Shown here: positions 12,440 through 25,500 of the stretch, piece by piece
Position numbering within the stretch: the first letter of the stretch is position 1
Layout: each line of letters starts with the position of its first letter
Source: Trebouxia sp. TZW2008
Taxonomy: Eukaryota; Chlorophyta; Trebouxiophyceae; Trebouxiales; Trebouxiaceae
DNA: 64,000 nucleotides
Assembly: GCA_002118135.1 (NCBI GenBank)
Contig: BDIU01000051.1
Span: 1-64,000 of the forward strand
Direction of reading: 5' to 3'
Notes under the pieces: generated by a model
Seen by the model: only the letters and a program-made list of their open reading frames with translations
Database searches by the model: none
What the model was told of the DNA's origin: nothing
Translations under genes and position numbers: made by a program

Positions 12440-13537
12440 CTGCCTGTACTATGCTCAGCAGTCGAGCAGTTACGTCTATGATCAAGCATGATGCCTGTGG
12501 TGCAGTACAGCTGTCGTGACTCATGACCAAAATGCAGCGCTCATCTACTGTCTGATCAGGGCTGTAAGGCAAGCTTCAGCAACAATGCCACATGACACTC
12601 TCGTCAAAAAGTGTCTAAGGCATGCACAGCGCTGTCTGGTTTTGTCGACATGTACACTCTGTTTGAATTATCTGCTTCAGTGATGCATGTGGGCATGCGC
12701 TGATTTGCCAGCGTCCAATGCACGAGTGTACGTACAGTCGGCTTGCACACCTTGGGCCTCTTTCCTGCTTTGTTTGCTGATGTCCAGCTGCCAATGCATT
12801 GTCCCACAGTGTGTGCATTGGAACTTTGCAAATATACGTAACAGTGATCTATTGATAGATTTGTTCGTCAGTAGCGTGGCGAAGGACACTTTGGAACACT
12901 GCCTTTTGTCAAACGATGTGAGTGCCAAGCAGAGTCATGAGGCGCGATGATGCGGTTGCTCCACAGGTGCCAAACACAGACATGCATGTAACTTAGCAGC
13001 AAGCTCATTGCAAGCAGTAGCATTGACAGTAGGCAAACGGAATCAGCCAGGCTGCTTGTGACTGTTTACTAAACTTGGCAGCCCGAAGTTGTGTGAATGG
13101 CATTATGTTAAGGCATTTTCAACTCGTGTAAGTGTACACCTGCACAGACTATACGCCTTGCTCTCCGACCTTGTTGATTGCGGACAGCAGCAGGCATTTC
13201 TTTGTGAGACAATTCAGATTGGTTGTGCTATGACTCAGCAATCAGTCTTGGCTAAGCCGTAGAACATGCTAAGCAAGCAGACAGATATGAATTGACAATA
13301 CTGATTCGTCTTCTCCCCTAATTGCATGTACAAAACAGCATTCACTACCTAGCTATGAAATGATACTGTGGAGCACTTGGTCTGATCCGACTTCCTTTGG
13401 CATCTGCATTGATAAAACGCTTTTGGGCAGCTGGACCGAGGCACCCCTGGAACATGCATCCCAATTATTGCAATCATTGAAGCTTGAAGCTGCTCTGTCA
13501 ATATTTTGCCGCATGTGAGTGAGACTGATTAGCTTAA
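12440..13537. other. Convergent intergenic region RBL13 / PEX5
   Basis: This 1.1 kb lies between two stop codons facing each other. It holds only short frames and should contain both 3' UTRs and polyadenylation signals. No repeat or RNA gene was recognised. Confidence 0.5.
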
Positions 13538-16500
13538 TTACTCAATAGGCAGCTCCAGCTGCAGTTGCTTCAGATCCTCCTCATCAACTGCTGGCATGAG
13601 CTCAAGCTTGCCAGAGCAAGCCAGACTAGTTCTCAAGTAACCCCAGACATTCACTGCCTGGGGGTTGAGACTCAGCGCCCTGACATAGTACCGCGCTGAC
13701 GCATCATAGTTACCCACATTGGCCTGCAGACCAGAACCTGATCAATACACTGCTATAGCAGCCAATCCAGTAGGCAGTAACTGCAGGATGCCATACATAT
13801 TGTTGCAAGCTGATAGCTCATTTGAAGTGAGCACCAAGTCAGCATGCTGGCTGTTACATTTGTGCACTTGACAGCGGCAACAGGTGAGGAACCACAGCAC
13901 CGCATGTGGCATGCAACACTAGTGCAGTATTGATGCTTACGCAGACATACACAGACAAGGCAGTGCCCATGTAAGGTCAGTGTTTGTCCCAAAAGAAACG
14001 TCACATTGCTACCACCACCATATGTATTTGATCAACAGTATCCCCAGCATTATACCTGGCTGATGCCCATGTTAGTCCAGGCGCGCATGTAGTTGGGTTT
14101 AAGATCCAGGGCCTTCTGGTAGGCTGTTATGGCTTCCCCGCTCTGGCTAGAGTTGGCTAGTGTGGCGCCCAGTTTGTTCCACAGGCTATAGTCTTGAGGT
14201 CGCACCTGCAGAGCTGTCTTGAAGGCCGCCACTGCCCTGTCAAAGTTCCTGGACAGATTGTGCAGCACACCCAACGCAGCCTGCATGTACAGGTACATCA
14301 GACTGTGTCCATTGGGCTGTTTCTGCACTTGATGATCGGGTGCCAGCTCCATGTATGATGTATGCAGGCATGCACACTTTCTGATAATGCAAGGAGCTCT
14401 GTAAATTAATTGTTGACTTTGGCGTTGAGCAACACAAAGAGTGTTGCATTGGTCGAGCAAGCTAGCCCATGACGCTCAGCTGAATGGACACAGCACGAGA
14501 TGGACTGCGCATGCAGTTTCTCAGCTACACAAAGCCAAGATGCAAGGCACTGCTGCGCCACTCATGCAAAGACATGGTGCACTTGACACCATACAGCATG
14601 CTAAGCTGGAGTGGCAAACAGCTTGACAGCATGCATAGATGCAGCTGGGCTTCTGGAAAGGGTCGGCAGGCCCCGGGCGCATTCTGAGCCAATGCAAGAC
14701 AACAGCACAAAGCCACATTCAATCTTGTGCATACCTGGACATCAGCATCAGCAGGCGCTGCAGCAGCTGCCTTCTCAAACAGGTCGATGACCCAGCTCAG
14801 CCTCTGTGATGTGTCGTCTGGGTGGGGAATGCCAGAGATCTGAGGCCCATGCTTTGCATGGTTGGCAAGCCAGGTGTGCAGATAGCTCAACGCCCGCCGT
14901 TGATCTAGCTCATTGGTGTAGCTGACACCCAGTGACAGCAGAACCTGAGAACAACGTCACACAAGCGTTTGATGAGCTGTGATGTCAGCAGCATGCAACA
15001 AAGATACAACAACAGAATCAATTTGGGGCTCAGGCTTTGCATGGTTGGCAAGCCAGATTTGCAGTCAGCTCAAAGCTCGCCTTTGTTCTAGTTTATTGAT
15101 GTAGCTGACCCCCAAAATAGCAGCACCTGGAGCATCAACACGTCTGGTTGCTTTTGTGAGCTATGAAACGTGCAATATGAAACAGATAGCAGCCTGGACA
15201 ATATAACAGTATATGCGTACGCCTCTGATCCAGCTATTGGTGTAGGTGACGCCCAGCGACAGCAGCACCTGGAAACAACATCATGCCTGCTTGCTTTTGC
15301 CGGCTTTGAACTGTGCAGCATGCAATTAACAGCAACCATGCAAGTCTAGTCTGTATCCTACGACAGCTTGTCAAGTCTTTGGCCTCTTCACTTTGGTGTG
15401 GACAAACTCAGCAGAGGTAGTGCTAGTGCCAACAAACAGCAAGCAATGCACGAAACGTTTCACACAACGCACCATTACAAAGCGGCTGACAGCCATGAAG
15501 CGCTTCAGGCATACATGGCTTTGACACATGCTCTGTTGTCCTGCATTTGACCAGTTGTACAAAAAGACACGTGGCACTGACCTCAGCATTGTTGGGATCT
15601 GCTTTGAGAGCACGAGCCATGGCAGCGATGGCCTGCGTGTCATCATCATTCTCTGCGTGAACTGTACCCAGCAGCCGCCACGCATCAACATTGCCCTCAT
15701 TCCTCTGGACCTGTTGCAGTCACCAGCAAGGTGTCTCAAATCAGCTGAGGAATTGCATCAAAACTACAGCGTCCAAGTCACAGCAACTTCTACAAAGGTC
15801 ACCTTCATCCTGAAAAGAAGGATGCACTGCATTCAAAGGCTGTCTTTGACTTTGACAATTGCAGCAACAGCCAGCTATATTATGAAAAGTGACCACACAG
15901 TGGTGCCAAAGCAGTGGACCTTACAGCATGCAGCCTATCACTGTTGATAATGCAAGAAATGGATATCCAGAAAGCTTAGACAGGCCAGTTTTCAGACTCT
16001 CAAACGACGACATCATGTGCATGACAGCAACTGTGGAGGTGACTCATATGCGGGACCGCAACAGTGTGTGCACACAGGCATACCTCTGCTTCCAGGGCAT
16101 ACACAGCTTCTGACAGGATGCCATGCCTGAAGAGGGACTTGGCCTTGGCAAAGCTGTGCAGATCGCTCATGAAGGGGTTGTTGGGCTTGAACACGTACTC
16201 TCCTGCTATGTCACTCACATCCACACCTGCAACAGCACTGCAATCAGTCTCTGCTGCTCTGTGACCCGCAACCCTCCAAAAAGCAACATGCCAATATGAA
16301 AGTTGTGCAGGCTCGCATATATATATACACTTGCAACAGCACTGCATGCAAGCTCTGCCGACTTCCCACCAATCGAAAAGCACTCTGTTATATTGAGACT
16401 TCCATGCAGTGCAGCCGTGCATTGTCAGCTCAACAACTGCCTTTGCTGGTGCATCTATCTGGACTCGGTGCAGTTGTAAATGGGGAAACTGCTGTCAAGT

Positions 16501-19500
16501 CCAAGCGCTGTGACGATGACAAGTCCTGGGTCAGGGTCAAGATACATACAGTGCAGCTGTTTGCTGCAGGCAATATCAAAACACCCTCTCAATCGTCAGC
16601 CAGATCTGTTGCTTCATGCAGTGGTTTATGTAGATCAGAACAATGGTTGCAAAAGTTCTTTGAAGGCAAGCAGGGGGAGACCTGCTTCAGCAGCAGTGGC
16701 ACGGGCGTCCATGTCCTGAGCAAATTCCTCCATCCACTGGTTGGGGTCTGTGCCGTCAGCAAACTGGTTGGCAAACTGATCCGCCCAGTCCCGCTCAGCA
16801 TGATCAGATGCAAACTGATTTACCCACTGATCAGCTGGTCCCTGTAGTGCAGTGCATGTTTGGTTGCAGGCATGTATACAATTACAGATCTGGTGCATGA
16901 TTGTGTGTTGAGATCAGATGTGATGCCTGGCGAAAGGCAACTTTTGCCAGGGAGTGTCCCAAAGCCAATGACACTAGGCCTGTCAAATGGCTGACAAGAT
17001 GCTGTCTGCCTGACCTAGCGGCCCTGAGCATCTACGCTTATCATTATGCTTGCTTCATATGCACAGATTGCAAGGGTATCTGCTGCAGCCATTGTGAGCA
17101 TTGGTCCTAAGGGTGAAAACTCGCAGTACTTGTTAGCCATACTTGTGAGCTGGAGTCTGGATTCCGCAACATGGGCATGCAGCGCCGTCTCATGACCAAG
17201 CTTGCCTGATGTCAGAGCCTGCTTGGTTTTATGCTAAAACGGTTGACAAGCAGAAGGTCTCTACGCAATGTCAGCACAGCTGATGCCAGTCAGCTTGCTC
17301 ATGTATGCGGTCTCAGGAGTCAATGGCTGTTCAGTACAGCATGCGAGCACAAGCTGAAAGGGCTGTACCCCGTTGAATTGTCTCCAGACATCCTCGTGGT
17401 CCTGAGCTTCTTGCTGTGCATCATATTCAGACGCCCAAGCATTCCCCGTAACAGCACTAGGCACCTCTTTTGCCTGCAGCAGCATAAGCCAATTTGGTGA
17501 AGCTTCGTTGCTGTGAGCATTCAGTCCCAAGAAGCTGAGGGTGGCTTTCAGTAAAAGCAATCAAAGCAGTTCTTGCTGCTCCTGCTTGTGACCAGCTGGG
17601 CCTTCCCTGCCTGACAATGATGTGTAGAGTTGGGGAGAGGAGATCATGGCTGGCAATCAGTTTTGCATGACAGCAATAATTGTAGTGATATGACAGCTGC
17701 CACATTGGACTCATGCACGCTCGACAATGCGTTCCACAGCCTTCCTGATGCACAACCATACATGCTATGTAGCATGAAAACAAGGAAGAAGATGTCTCAT
17801 TTTGACTTGTGTCGGCATCAGCTTGCTCAAAGGCAGTCCTTGTATGGCAACAAGCTCCCAAATGTGGTGGGCAAGACAGCATTGAGCCACACACACCTAG
17901 CATTTGTGCTTGAAGGATCACATCCGCTGTGAGTATTTATTATTGAAATCGTTATGAAGGATGATATTGTGGGTATAGGTATAACCACGAGTGTAATTAT
18001 GTTGATTATTGTGACTGTCAATCCTGAAGTTGCCATTGATCATTACCAACCTGGTTATCTTCAAGTATGATCTCCCCTCTGCTCATCTTGCTGATAAATT
18101 GCAAAAACTTGCTGTTCTTCATCTTGGGATTTGTGTCCTGGCTCAGCACGTCAGCCAGTGCTTTTGTGTCTCCCTTAGTTGCAGCATCAAGCTGTTGATC
18201 CCGGCCACTGACAGACGCAGTTGCACCTGTTTGGGTGCGCTCAAACTCAGATGCCCATTGATTCTCTGGCTGTTGATCGAACTCGTCAGCCCACCTGTTC
18301 CGTTGTGCATCTGCCTGTATCAGCAGCACTGCGGCACTTGAGTTGCAGCTGATACATCTTGGCAGGGCTGTTGCAGATTGTGCCTACGCTTTGTGAGCGT
18401 GAGGTCTACGTTGTTGATCCCTGCCATTGACAGATGCAGTTGCCCCTGTCTGGGTGCGTTCAAATTCAGATGCCCATTTAGTCTCCGGCTGCTGGGCCAA
18501 CTCATCAGCCCACCTGTCCCGTCATGCATCTGCCTGTATCAGCAACACTGAAGCAGTTGGGTTGCTGCTGAATCATCTTTGCATGGCTGTTGCCAACAGC
18601 ATTTGCAGGTCATGAGCGTGACCGCATGAATGATGGACTTCAAGGTCACTGCGTCAACGCCACACGGCATGAATGTGCTGGGGTATGATCAAGTGCAACC
18701 CAGATTGTTATCGAATAGTCAGATTGGGCCTAAGTCGCAGCCTGTTTTACAAGATGGAGTTTGCCAGCTCCACCAATGCTACCATGTATTTGCACTGCTG
18801 TTTGTGGCATGGCCCCTGTGTCAAAAATGCCCAAGCTCAGCAGACGTAATGTTCAGAGTGCTTTGCATCATCCATCACAACTCAACAGCTCATGCATGTC
18901 AAGACAAACGCCTGGGTATGTGCGACAAGCAACAAGGACAAGCAGTGCAAATGCAACAGCCATGTGAGGTTGACATAGTGTCACCTGAGCAAATTCATTG
19001 ACCCAAGAGCCTGGCTGCTGTCCTTGTCCCAGCCTGAGCTGACTGAACTGGTCTGCCCAGTCGCTGTGCCCATTGGCCACCAGCTGACCTGCAGCGACGT
19101 CCTGTGCCACTGGAGGCTCTGCCATACCCCGCCCACCTACAACAACAGACAAGAATGATGCACTTTAGATGGATCAGAAAATAGTGCAGCCTGAACTGAC
19201 TGAACTGGTCTGCCCAGTCGCTGTGCGCATTGGCCACCAGTTGGCCTGCCGCCACGTCCTGTGCCACTGAAGCCTCTGCCATGCCCCGCGTACCTGCAAC
19301 AACAGCACAGAGTGAGAGGCTCTTGATGTGTGCAAGAAAGTAGTGCAACCTGAGCTGACTGAATTGGTCTGCCCAGTCGCTGTGCTCATTGGCAACCATT
19401 TGGCCTGCCGCCACGTTTTGTGCCATACCCCGCCCACCAGCAAACCCCAATCGGTAAATGCATCTAGGTCTGCCTTCTGCCAAAGCATACAGGACTGTCT

Positions 19501-22132
19501 GCTGGGTAAATCTTGGCATATGATGCATGACTGGAGGTTACCTTGAGCATAGAGTCTGTCCCAGTTTTGTGTGGCGGCAGGCCCAGATGGCAGCTGCATT
19601 GGGTCTATATTCAAGGAGAACAGCAGCTTGCCAACCTGCAATCGTACAATAGTACTTGAGACCATTTCTAGCAACAAATGCAGCAAGCAACAGCATCACC
19701 CTCAAGAGGTATGCACTTACTGATGTTTGAACATAATTGTAACATGTGGGGCGCCTTGTCACAAGCTGCATGCTCTCAAAGTTCTGTCCAAAGGGACAGG
19801 CAATTTACAGGCACATGGACCAGCAACATGCTCCTGAGAGGCAGCTTATATGTGGCAGTAACCACAGGCAAAGAGCCGTGGCATACACTTGGGCTTCAAC
19901 ATAAGATTCTGTCAGAAATCCAGAACAAATGAACGGAAAGCACACTTCTTGTGATGCCATATAAATCAGCATTGCGGCTGCAATGCAATTCATTGACAGA
20001 ACGACCAATCACATTGGGTGTTGTGAACCTGCGCAGCAGCGTACTGATCACTTGGCGTATAGTCTGAAGCTGTGCATCAAATTACTGATCACACAGGTTG
20101 ACCCAAACATCTGCATCAGCAGGCTGATTACATAAAGTGGCATGAGTTTGTGCATCAGCACACTGATCAAACAAAGTGGCATGATCCTGTGCATCATCTT
20201 GCGATCACACGGGGTGACATGAATCTGTGCGTCAGTTTATTGATCACTCGGGATGACACGCAAATATGCATCGGTGGCAGATCACATAGATGACATGAAC
20301 CTGTGCATCAGCATACTGACTGCCCTGGGAGGCATACATCTGCCTCGCCATGATGGTGCTGCGGTCTCGCAAGCGGCACTGGTCCTCTACAGTCAGCCGC
20401 AGCTGTGGCAGAGGCATGGGCTGGAAGTCTGCTTGGGCACGCCCGCTTGCCATGAAAGACTGCAAAGAAGCAAGACCTTCTTTGTTACAGACAGCCTAGC
20501 AACAACATCTTGGGTAACACAAGTTTTCTAGCAGCAGCCCTTGTCATGCAAGACTGCAAAGCAGCAAATGCCTTGTGCAGAAGACAGCTTTGCTACTGCA
20601 TCTTGCATGAGAAAAATATATAGCAGCAGACCTGTCCATGAAAGACTGCAAAGCAACCAGAGATATCATGGTGACAGCTTCGTTACAGTAGCTATACATT
20701 GACAATCAGTGCTCATGAGTTACATGACAGAATGCATGTGTCATGGATATCTGGTGACCTGGTTGACAATGAGAGAGGGTGTCAGACTCCTATCTTTGCA
20801 TCATTTCAGGCATCTGCTGCTGTCTTTGCTTCTGATCAGTGTAGGTCAACAGGAAAATGGAGAATAGGCGTGTCTGTACTGTGTTTGATGTCTGAGGTGG
20901 ACAACTGCAACTAGACCTACAAGCAAGGCTTGATGAGTCTGGTGTCATAACCGCCAGGCAGCTGGAAAGCTGCCCCAGGAGAAAATAAGCTAAGAATACG
21001 TAAATTCGTCATTTCTAGGTGAGCACTGCAAGGCAGACCTGTAAGCAAGGCTCAATGAGTCTGGTCTCATGGCCGTCAGGCGGCTAAAAGGCTGTTTCCG
21101 GAGAAGGTAAGCTAAGAACATGTCAGTCTGTGATCTGTGGGTACATGGTTGAATGCATACCTGTAAGCAAGGCTCAATGAGTCTGGTTTCATGGCCATCA
21201 GGCGGCTGGAAAGCTGCCCCTGGCGGCCTGCCATGCTGCCTGCCCTGCTCAAAGATGTCATCAAATTGCTGATGCGACAAGCCCTCCTGCTGCTCAAAAT
21301 CTCGCAAGAAATCTGCGCCTGGGAAGTCTGCAGGCCTAGCTGCTCCAGGGATGTCAAATGCACCACCTGAAAAACAGCACACTGCTTAGTTACTGCAGTT
21401 GGGATGCTGTTGCTTTGCTGAGAGGCTATACCTTGATTTAACTTGTGTGCAGTGCACAAACTATCATGTTGTGGGGGCAACTGGCTGTCGCCCAAAAGAA
21501 TGCCTAGTAGCTGAAAGAAGCTGGCGTGCGCGAGGAGCATTGCCATTGTGGAAGTGTTGCTGACACAAGCATCAAGCAGCCATATGCCATTGAGCTGCAC
21601 TTTGCCGTGAAGTAGGAAAATGCATGCAAAGCATGTCTTCAATTCTTGCCAATACGATTGCATGCATGTGGGCATTGGTTCAATCAGTAGTGACTTGTAG
21701 AAAGCCTGTAATGTGAGCATGATATGCACTCTGCAGCAAGTTATGCACAACAACAGTGTAACATCTCAGCAGAACTCACCCTCTGCAGCTGCTTGAGCAA
21801 CAGAGTCGATTGTGGGAATTTGAGCTCCTCCATAAACGGAAGGGCCAGGAAGGCCTTGGACTCCTGGTACCTGCGAGACAGCACGGCTGCTCACAAACAG
21901 TTTGCCGCGGTCACGGCAGCTGTCTCTTATGCATGCTGCGCTCTGGGCAAACAATACACGGCTGTCAATGCAGTCGTACATGCCCATACACGCGCACCTC
22001 GCGAAGTCGTTCTTGATCTTTGGCTGACCGCCCCAGCAAGCTGTTTGCGAACGTCGCGGCAGCGTTTGAAGGTCCAGCACCTTCATCAGGCGTGCACATA
22101 TCGCTGCCGGTCACGAAGTCGCGAAGCGCCAT
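13538..22132 (-). CDS. PEX5: PEX5, peroxisomal PTS1 import receptor
   Basis: Fourteen exons, read from 22132 down to 13538, join in phase to 752 residues. Exons: 21998-22132, 21780-21870, 21161-21366, 20301-20459, 19542-19635, 18985-19136, 18051-18314, 17369-17473, 16682-16841, 16084-16226, 15582-15710, 14735-14944, 14056-14280, 13538-13723. The N-terminus [13 protein letters not shown] matches plant PEX5 and has the conserved Cys (residue 13) used for receptor recycling by ubiquitination. Residues ~145-228 hold the PEX7/PTS2 co-receptor region ([13 protein letters not shown]), so PEX5 probably serves both PTS1 and PTS2 import. Residues ~229-455 carry at least eight WxxxF/Y motifs for PEX14/PEX13 docking (WADQF, WVNEF, WADEF, WASEF, WASEY, WVNQF, WADQF, WMEEF). 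Residues ~456-752 are the TPR domain that binds SKL-type signals. Many introns contain partial exon copies. Confidence 0.95.
15080..15290 (-). repeat. Two decoy copies of PEX5 exon 12 5' edge
   Basis: Upstream (in gene sense) of intact exon 12 (14735-14944) lie two copies of its start. One near 15269 begins [11 protein letters not shown]. One near 15127 is more decayed but still shows the QRRALS and WLANHAKP segments, the former followed by a stop. Both keep an acceptor-like AG. Confidence 0.75.
18400..18530 (-). repeat. Decoy copy of PEX5 exon 7 with an in-frame stop
   Basis: A copy of the first ~120 nt of exon 7 lies upstream of the intact exon (18051-18314). It encodes [20 protein letters not shown] and then [16 protein letters not shown]. 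The fourth codon of the original exon has become TGA, so inclusion would truncate the protein. It still carries two WxxxF-type motifs. Confidence 0.8.
19175..19470 (-). repeat. Two copies of PEX5 exon 6 5' part, each with WADQF
   Basis: Copies starting near 19470 and 19294 repeat the first ~100 nt of exon 6, intact at 18985-19136. Each encodes [10 protein letters not shown], a peroxisomal docking motif. The intact exon continues to a second motif (WVNEF) and a good donor; the copies do not. The copy near 19294 has a clear TTGCAG acceptor. The copy near 19470 does not. Confidence 0.85.
20025..20300 (-). repeat. ~48-bp tandem repeat of PEX5 exon 4 3' edge and donor
   Basis: About six diverged units follow exon 4 (ends 20301 on the minus strand). 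On that strand each resembles gatgcacaggttcatg then a tgtgatca-type segment. The exon itself ends GATGCACAG before GTTCATG, so the array is made of copies of the exon end plus the start of the intron. Several units keep the potential donor. Confidence 0.75.
20463..20665 (-). repeat. ~95-bp repeats of PEX5 exon 4 5' edge
   Basis: Exon 4 begins (minus strand) after TTTGCAG with TCTTTCATGG. The same TTTGCAGTCTTTCATGG or TTTGCAGTCTTGCATG sequence recurs twice in the intron upstream of the exon, near 20558 and 20650. These are decoy acceptors. Confidence 0.7.
20905..21150 (-). repeat. Two copies of PEX5 exon 3 3' edge
   Basis: Downstream (gene sense) of exon 3 (21161-21366) are two ~125-bp units. 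Both resemble the final ~60 nt of the exon, which encodes [15 protein letters not shown]. The nearer keeps a CAG/GT-like junction. Both lie inside intron 3. Confidence 0.75.
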
Positions 22133-22540
22133 CGTGCTCCGCGATCCGAGATCGTCAATGGGGCCGAGATCACTACAAGACGCGATGCTCGCGACGATCT
22201 GCTTTGCCTTGCTGAGCTGTGTAGAGCATGCTCCGCATATGAGCTGGGTGTAGTAATCTTAGTCATGACTTCTTTTGTCACAGTTCCCTTGTTAGCAGAG
22301 TTTTGCAGGCTTGACCAAGCGATTGCGCGTCAGATCGCCAGCGATGTGACCTCGTTACCATTGACCTCGACGGGCGCGCATACGTGGACACGTTCCAGAT
22401 AGGAGCTGAAGCCATACAGCCATAAGTCCGGCAGGGGCTGCTGTTGCGGGCGTTGGCAACCCTTCTGTCGCTGATAGGTCATTGCGAGCTGTGAATCCGC
22501 AATTCTAGCACTTATTCTGCAGAAACATTGGTGCTTCGAC
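22133..22540. promoter_or_regulatory. Bidirectional promoter region PEX5 / large coiled-coil gene
   Basis: The start codons of PEX5 (minus) and of the large gene (plus) are 408 bp apart and divergent. Both promoters and 5' leaders must lie here. No individual element can be identified with confidence. Confidence 0.5.
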
Positions 22541-25500
22541 ATGTCGGGTGAGTTTTGAACGCGATGGTCTTCAGCAAAGCCACTCTGGCCCAGAGGCCCT
22601 GCCAAGCAATACAACCTCCATACGCTATGTTGCGAAGGCAGATGTTGCTCACAGTTCAAATTGTTTGTGTGTCTTACAGATGTCAGCCATGAGCTACATT
22701 ACGCTTCCCTAGAACGCAACAAGCTGCTGTCAAGAGCTGTTGATGTCATCAACACCTTACAGTCAGACTCAGACAAGCTCATAGCAGCAGCAGATCTGCA
22801 TCACCATGACAGCATCAGCTTACAAAGTGATGCAGCACCTAAGCTGCTGGAAGCTGGTGCATCTGTAAAGCTCGGCATCCTGCCTACCATACAGATCCCA
22901 TCTCGCTTCAAGTCAACCACTGCCGGCACTGCTAATTCAGACCATGCCTATCAGCGCACAATGCACGCTGCAGCTCAACAGAGGAATGCGCTCCTGAAGC
23001 GGGCATATGATGTCATCAGCAATCTTCAGGTGCAGTGTGCATGCCATGCTGACTGTAGAGTATGCTTTGCTCCGCAGCAAAATGGCATCACTGCAGACAA
23101 GTTGTCCAGAAATTCCAAAGAAGTATTCAGAGTCCATACACAATCCTCCTGGTCCCTTCTCTGTTACAATGACACGGCAAGCACACACTCCAGCTTGCCC
23201 TTCTTGGATGCTTTACTTTTGGGTCAACAAGCAGTATACAACTGCAAGCTGTTGGCCATGCCTGCAGCTCAGGCTTGCAGTCTTCTGTTGCAAGAGACTG
23301 CAATGAATTCAGCGTGCTGCAGACTGATGTGGATTGTCTGGTGGAAGAAGTTTCCATTGGTTCTGCAGCATCACCTGGCACAGCGCCAAGGCTGCAGCAG
23401 CATACCCATGATGTAATCACCTCAGAGGACCATGCAGGTACAAGTGGCAAACTGACAAAATGCCAAGCTCCAATGTGTCAGCAGTGACACTGTGATACAG
23501 CTGCCTACATGCAATATTGTGTCCTGCATTGCACACATTCAGTACACCTCGTCTTGATGCCACAGACAACAGTCACATGCAAGTTGTTCCCCTGCAGTGC
23601 TATGACCAATCTCAAAGATGTTGCAAGTCATGTTACGGTAGAACAGTACATTTTGACAGTGCAGCACAAGGGCATTGCAGCTCAGAGCATCCCAAAAGCC
23701 ATGCTCAAGCATGCACACTGATGCCAGCATCACTCTTACAAACTGTATCTAATAATGATGAAATCATGACTGTACATGCCAGCATCACTCTGATCGTATT
23801 GTATCTCATCATGATGGAATCATGATTGCACATGCCAGCACATCTGCTAGATTTGTGTGGCACACATCTTGTCTCGCCAGGCCTGCTTGTTCATGGCCCC
23901 AGATGGCAAGCATGCCTGATGTTCAAGTGTTGGAAGTCAGACAAAACAATGTCAGTTCAGATCTTCCTATGTCGGCTTGGAAGGTTTGTGCCTCCGACTT
24001 GCCCAAACAATATGACCTTAGGCAGCCTCATGTCTAGCATCCTGCAGACAACAATACTCTGATCAAGCAATTTGATGCAGGAAATGGGTTGGTGGACATT
24101 ATGCGCACAGCAGCAGCTACCTCAGCATCTGCAGCCCGCCTTATGTCCAGAGCAGGTGTGTCATATGCATTACTTTCCAGGCATATTCATTAAACAGCTG
24201 AATCTTTTTCTCTTACCACATTTTGAAAAAGTCCCATTGTTGTCAACAAAAAAAAGGATTTCCTCTTTTTTAAGGAAATTGTAGAAAGTATCAGCAGTTT
24301 CACCTGTAGGAAAAGCTGTGTACGTATTATGCATCATAAACATGGGCTAGGCAGGCTCAGCAGGCCCAACTAGGTATGTACAGAAGCAATCAACTGTCTC
24401 CAACGAGTTCAATCATGTGCTAACCTAAACCATCTGTATTGGACATGGAGGGCGGAAAGGCCCTTGTACACAGTCGACTGCTAAGTATCTCTGGTCTACA
24501 CTTGGCCTGAGTGCCTGATAAATGCCCAAACATACACTGATAAGGCAGTCTGTCCTGTGACATACGTGCCGTGTGACCAAGCCATCTAAGGCGACAATTT
24601 GATCAAGGCAAGGCAGCTTGCAAAAGGTCCAGGTAAAGCCACATGAAATCTCTGGCAGTTCATCTGGAAAACCTCAAGGCGGTTCAAGTGACTCATCATA
24701 TCATGCAAAGCTGGACCGTAGCTGCATTTTGCAAACCAGAGCAGGTGTGTCGCATGCACTCATCTCACGTCCAAACTGTGAAGTTTGGTTCAAGCTACAA
24801 TGATTGAGCATCATTGCAGCTGCAAACTGCTACCAATGCTTGCCTGCAAGCCAGCAATATGACGGCAGTATCAAAGAAGAGTTTATGCACTATGCTATCT
24901 TCCCTACCGTTTTACCAAATTCCGTCCGTAATGTGACAAAAAGGATGAGGTTTTTGAAAAATTAAAGAGAGTCAGTTTGTTGGCAACAGTGTGCGGTCCT
25001 TTGGGTAGAGTTATCAGCCTTGTCATGTTTGTATAGATGGACTGCTAATTCAGCACACGTGCATGAAAGATTACTGTGTCAGCAGTGAGTTGCCAGATTC
25101 TGAAGGGGTGCAGAAACACACAAGTCCAGTCACACATTGCTGAAACTCCATCATCTCTCTAAACTCAACAAGTGTGTACAAACCAACTTTTAATTGTCTT
25201 CAAAGCACATATCTACTCACAAGCGATGCAGGCAGTGTCATGTCACATGATGCATGCATGCAGAGGTAGCCCAGAAGCAGGCTAGGGAAGCTGAAGAGGC
25301 ACAGCGCAGCGCTGTGGAAGAAGAGGCAAAGGCTGAGAAGCTGGCAGGGCAGGCGGAGCTGCGGGCTGTACAAGAGCAGGCCAAAGGGAATCTGGCCGCA
25401 GCTGTCGCAGCATCATCAACAGCATCCAGGTAACAGGCTGAAATGCTAAACAGGATCTCCCTTCAATGCAGTGGGCAATAGCTGCAAGTCAGGCAAGGAG

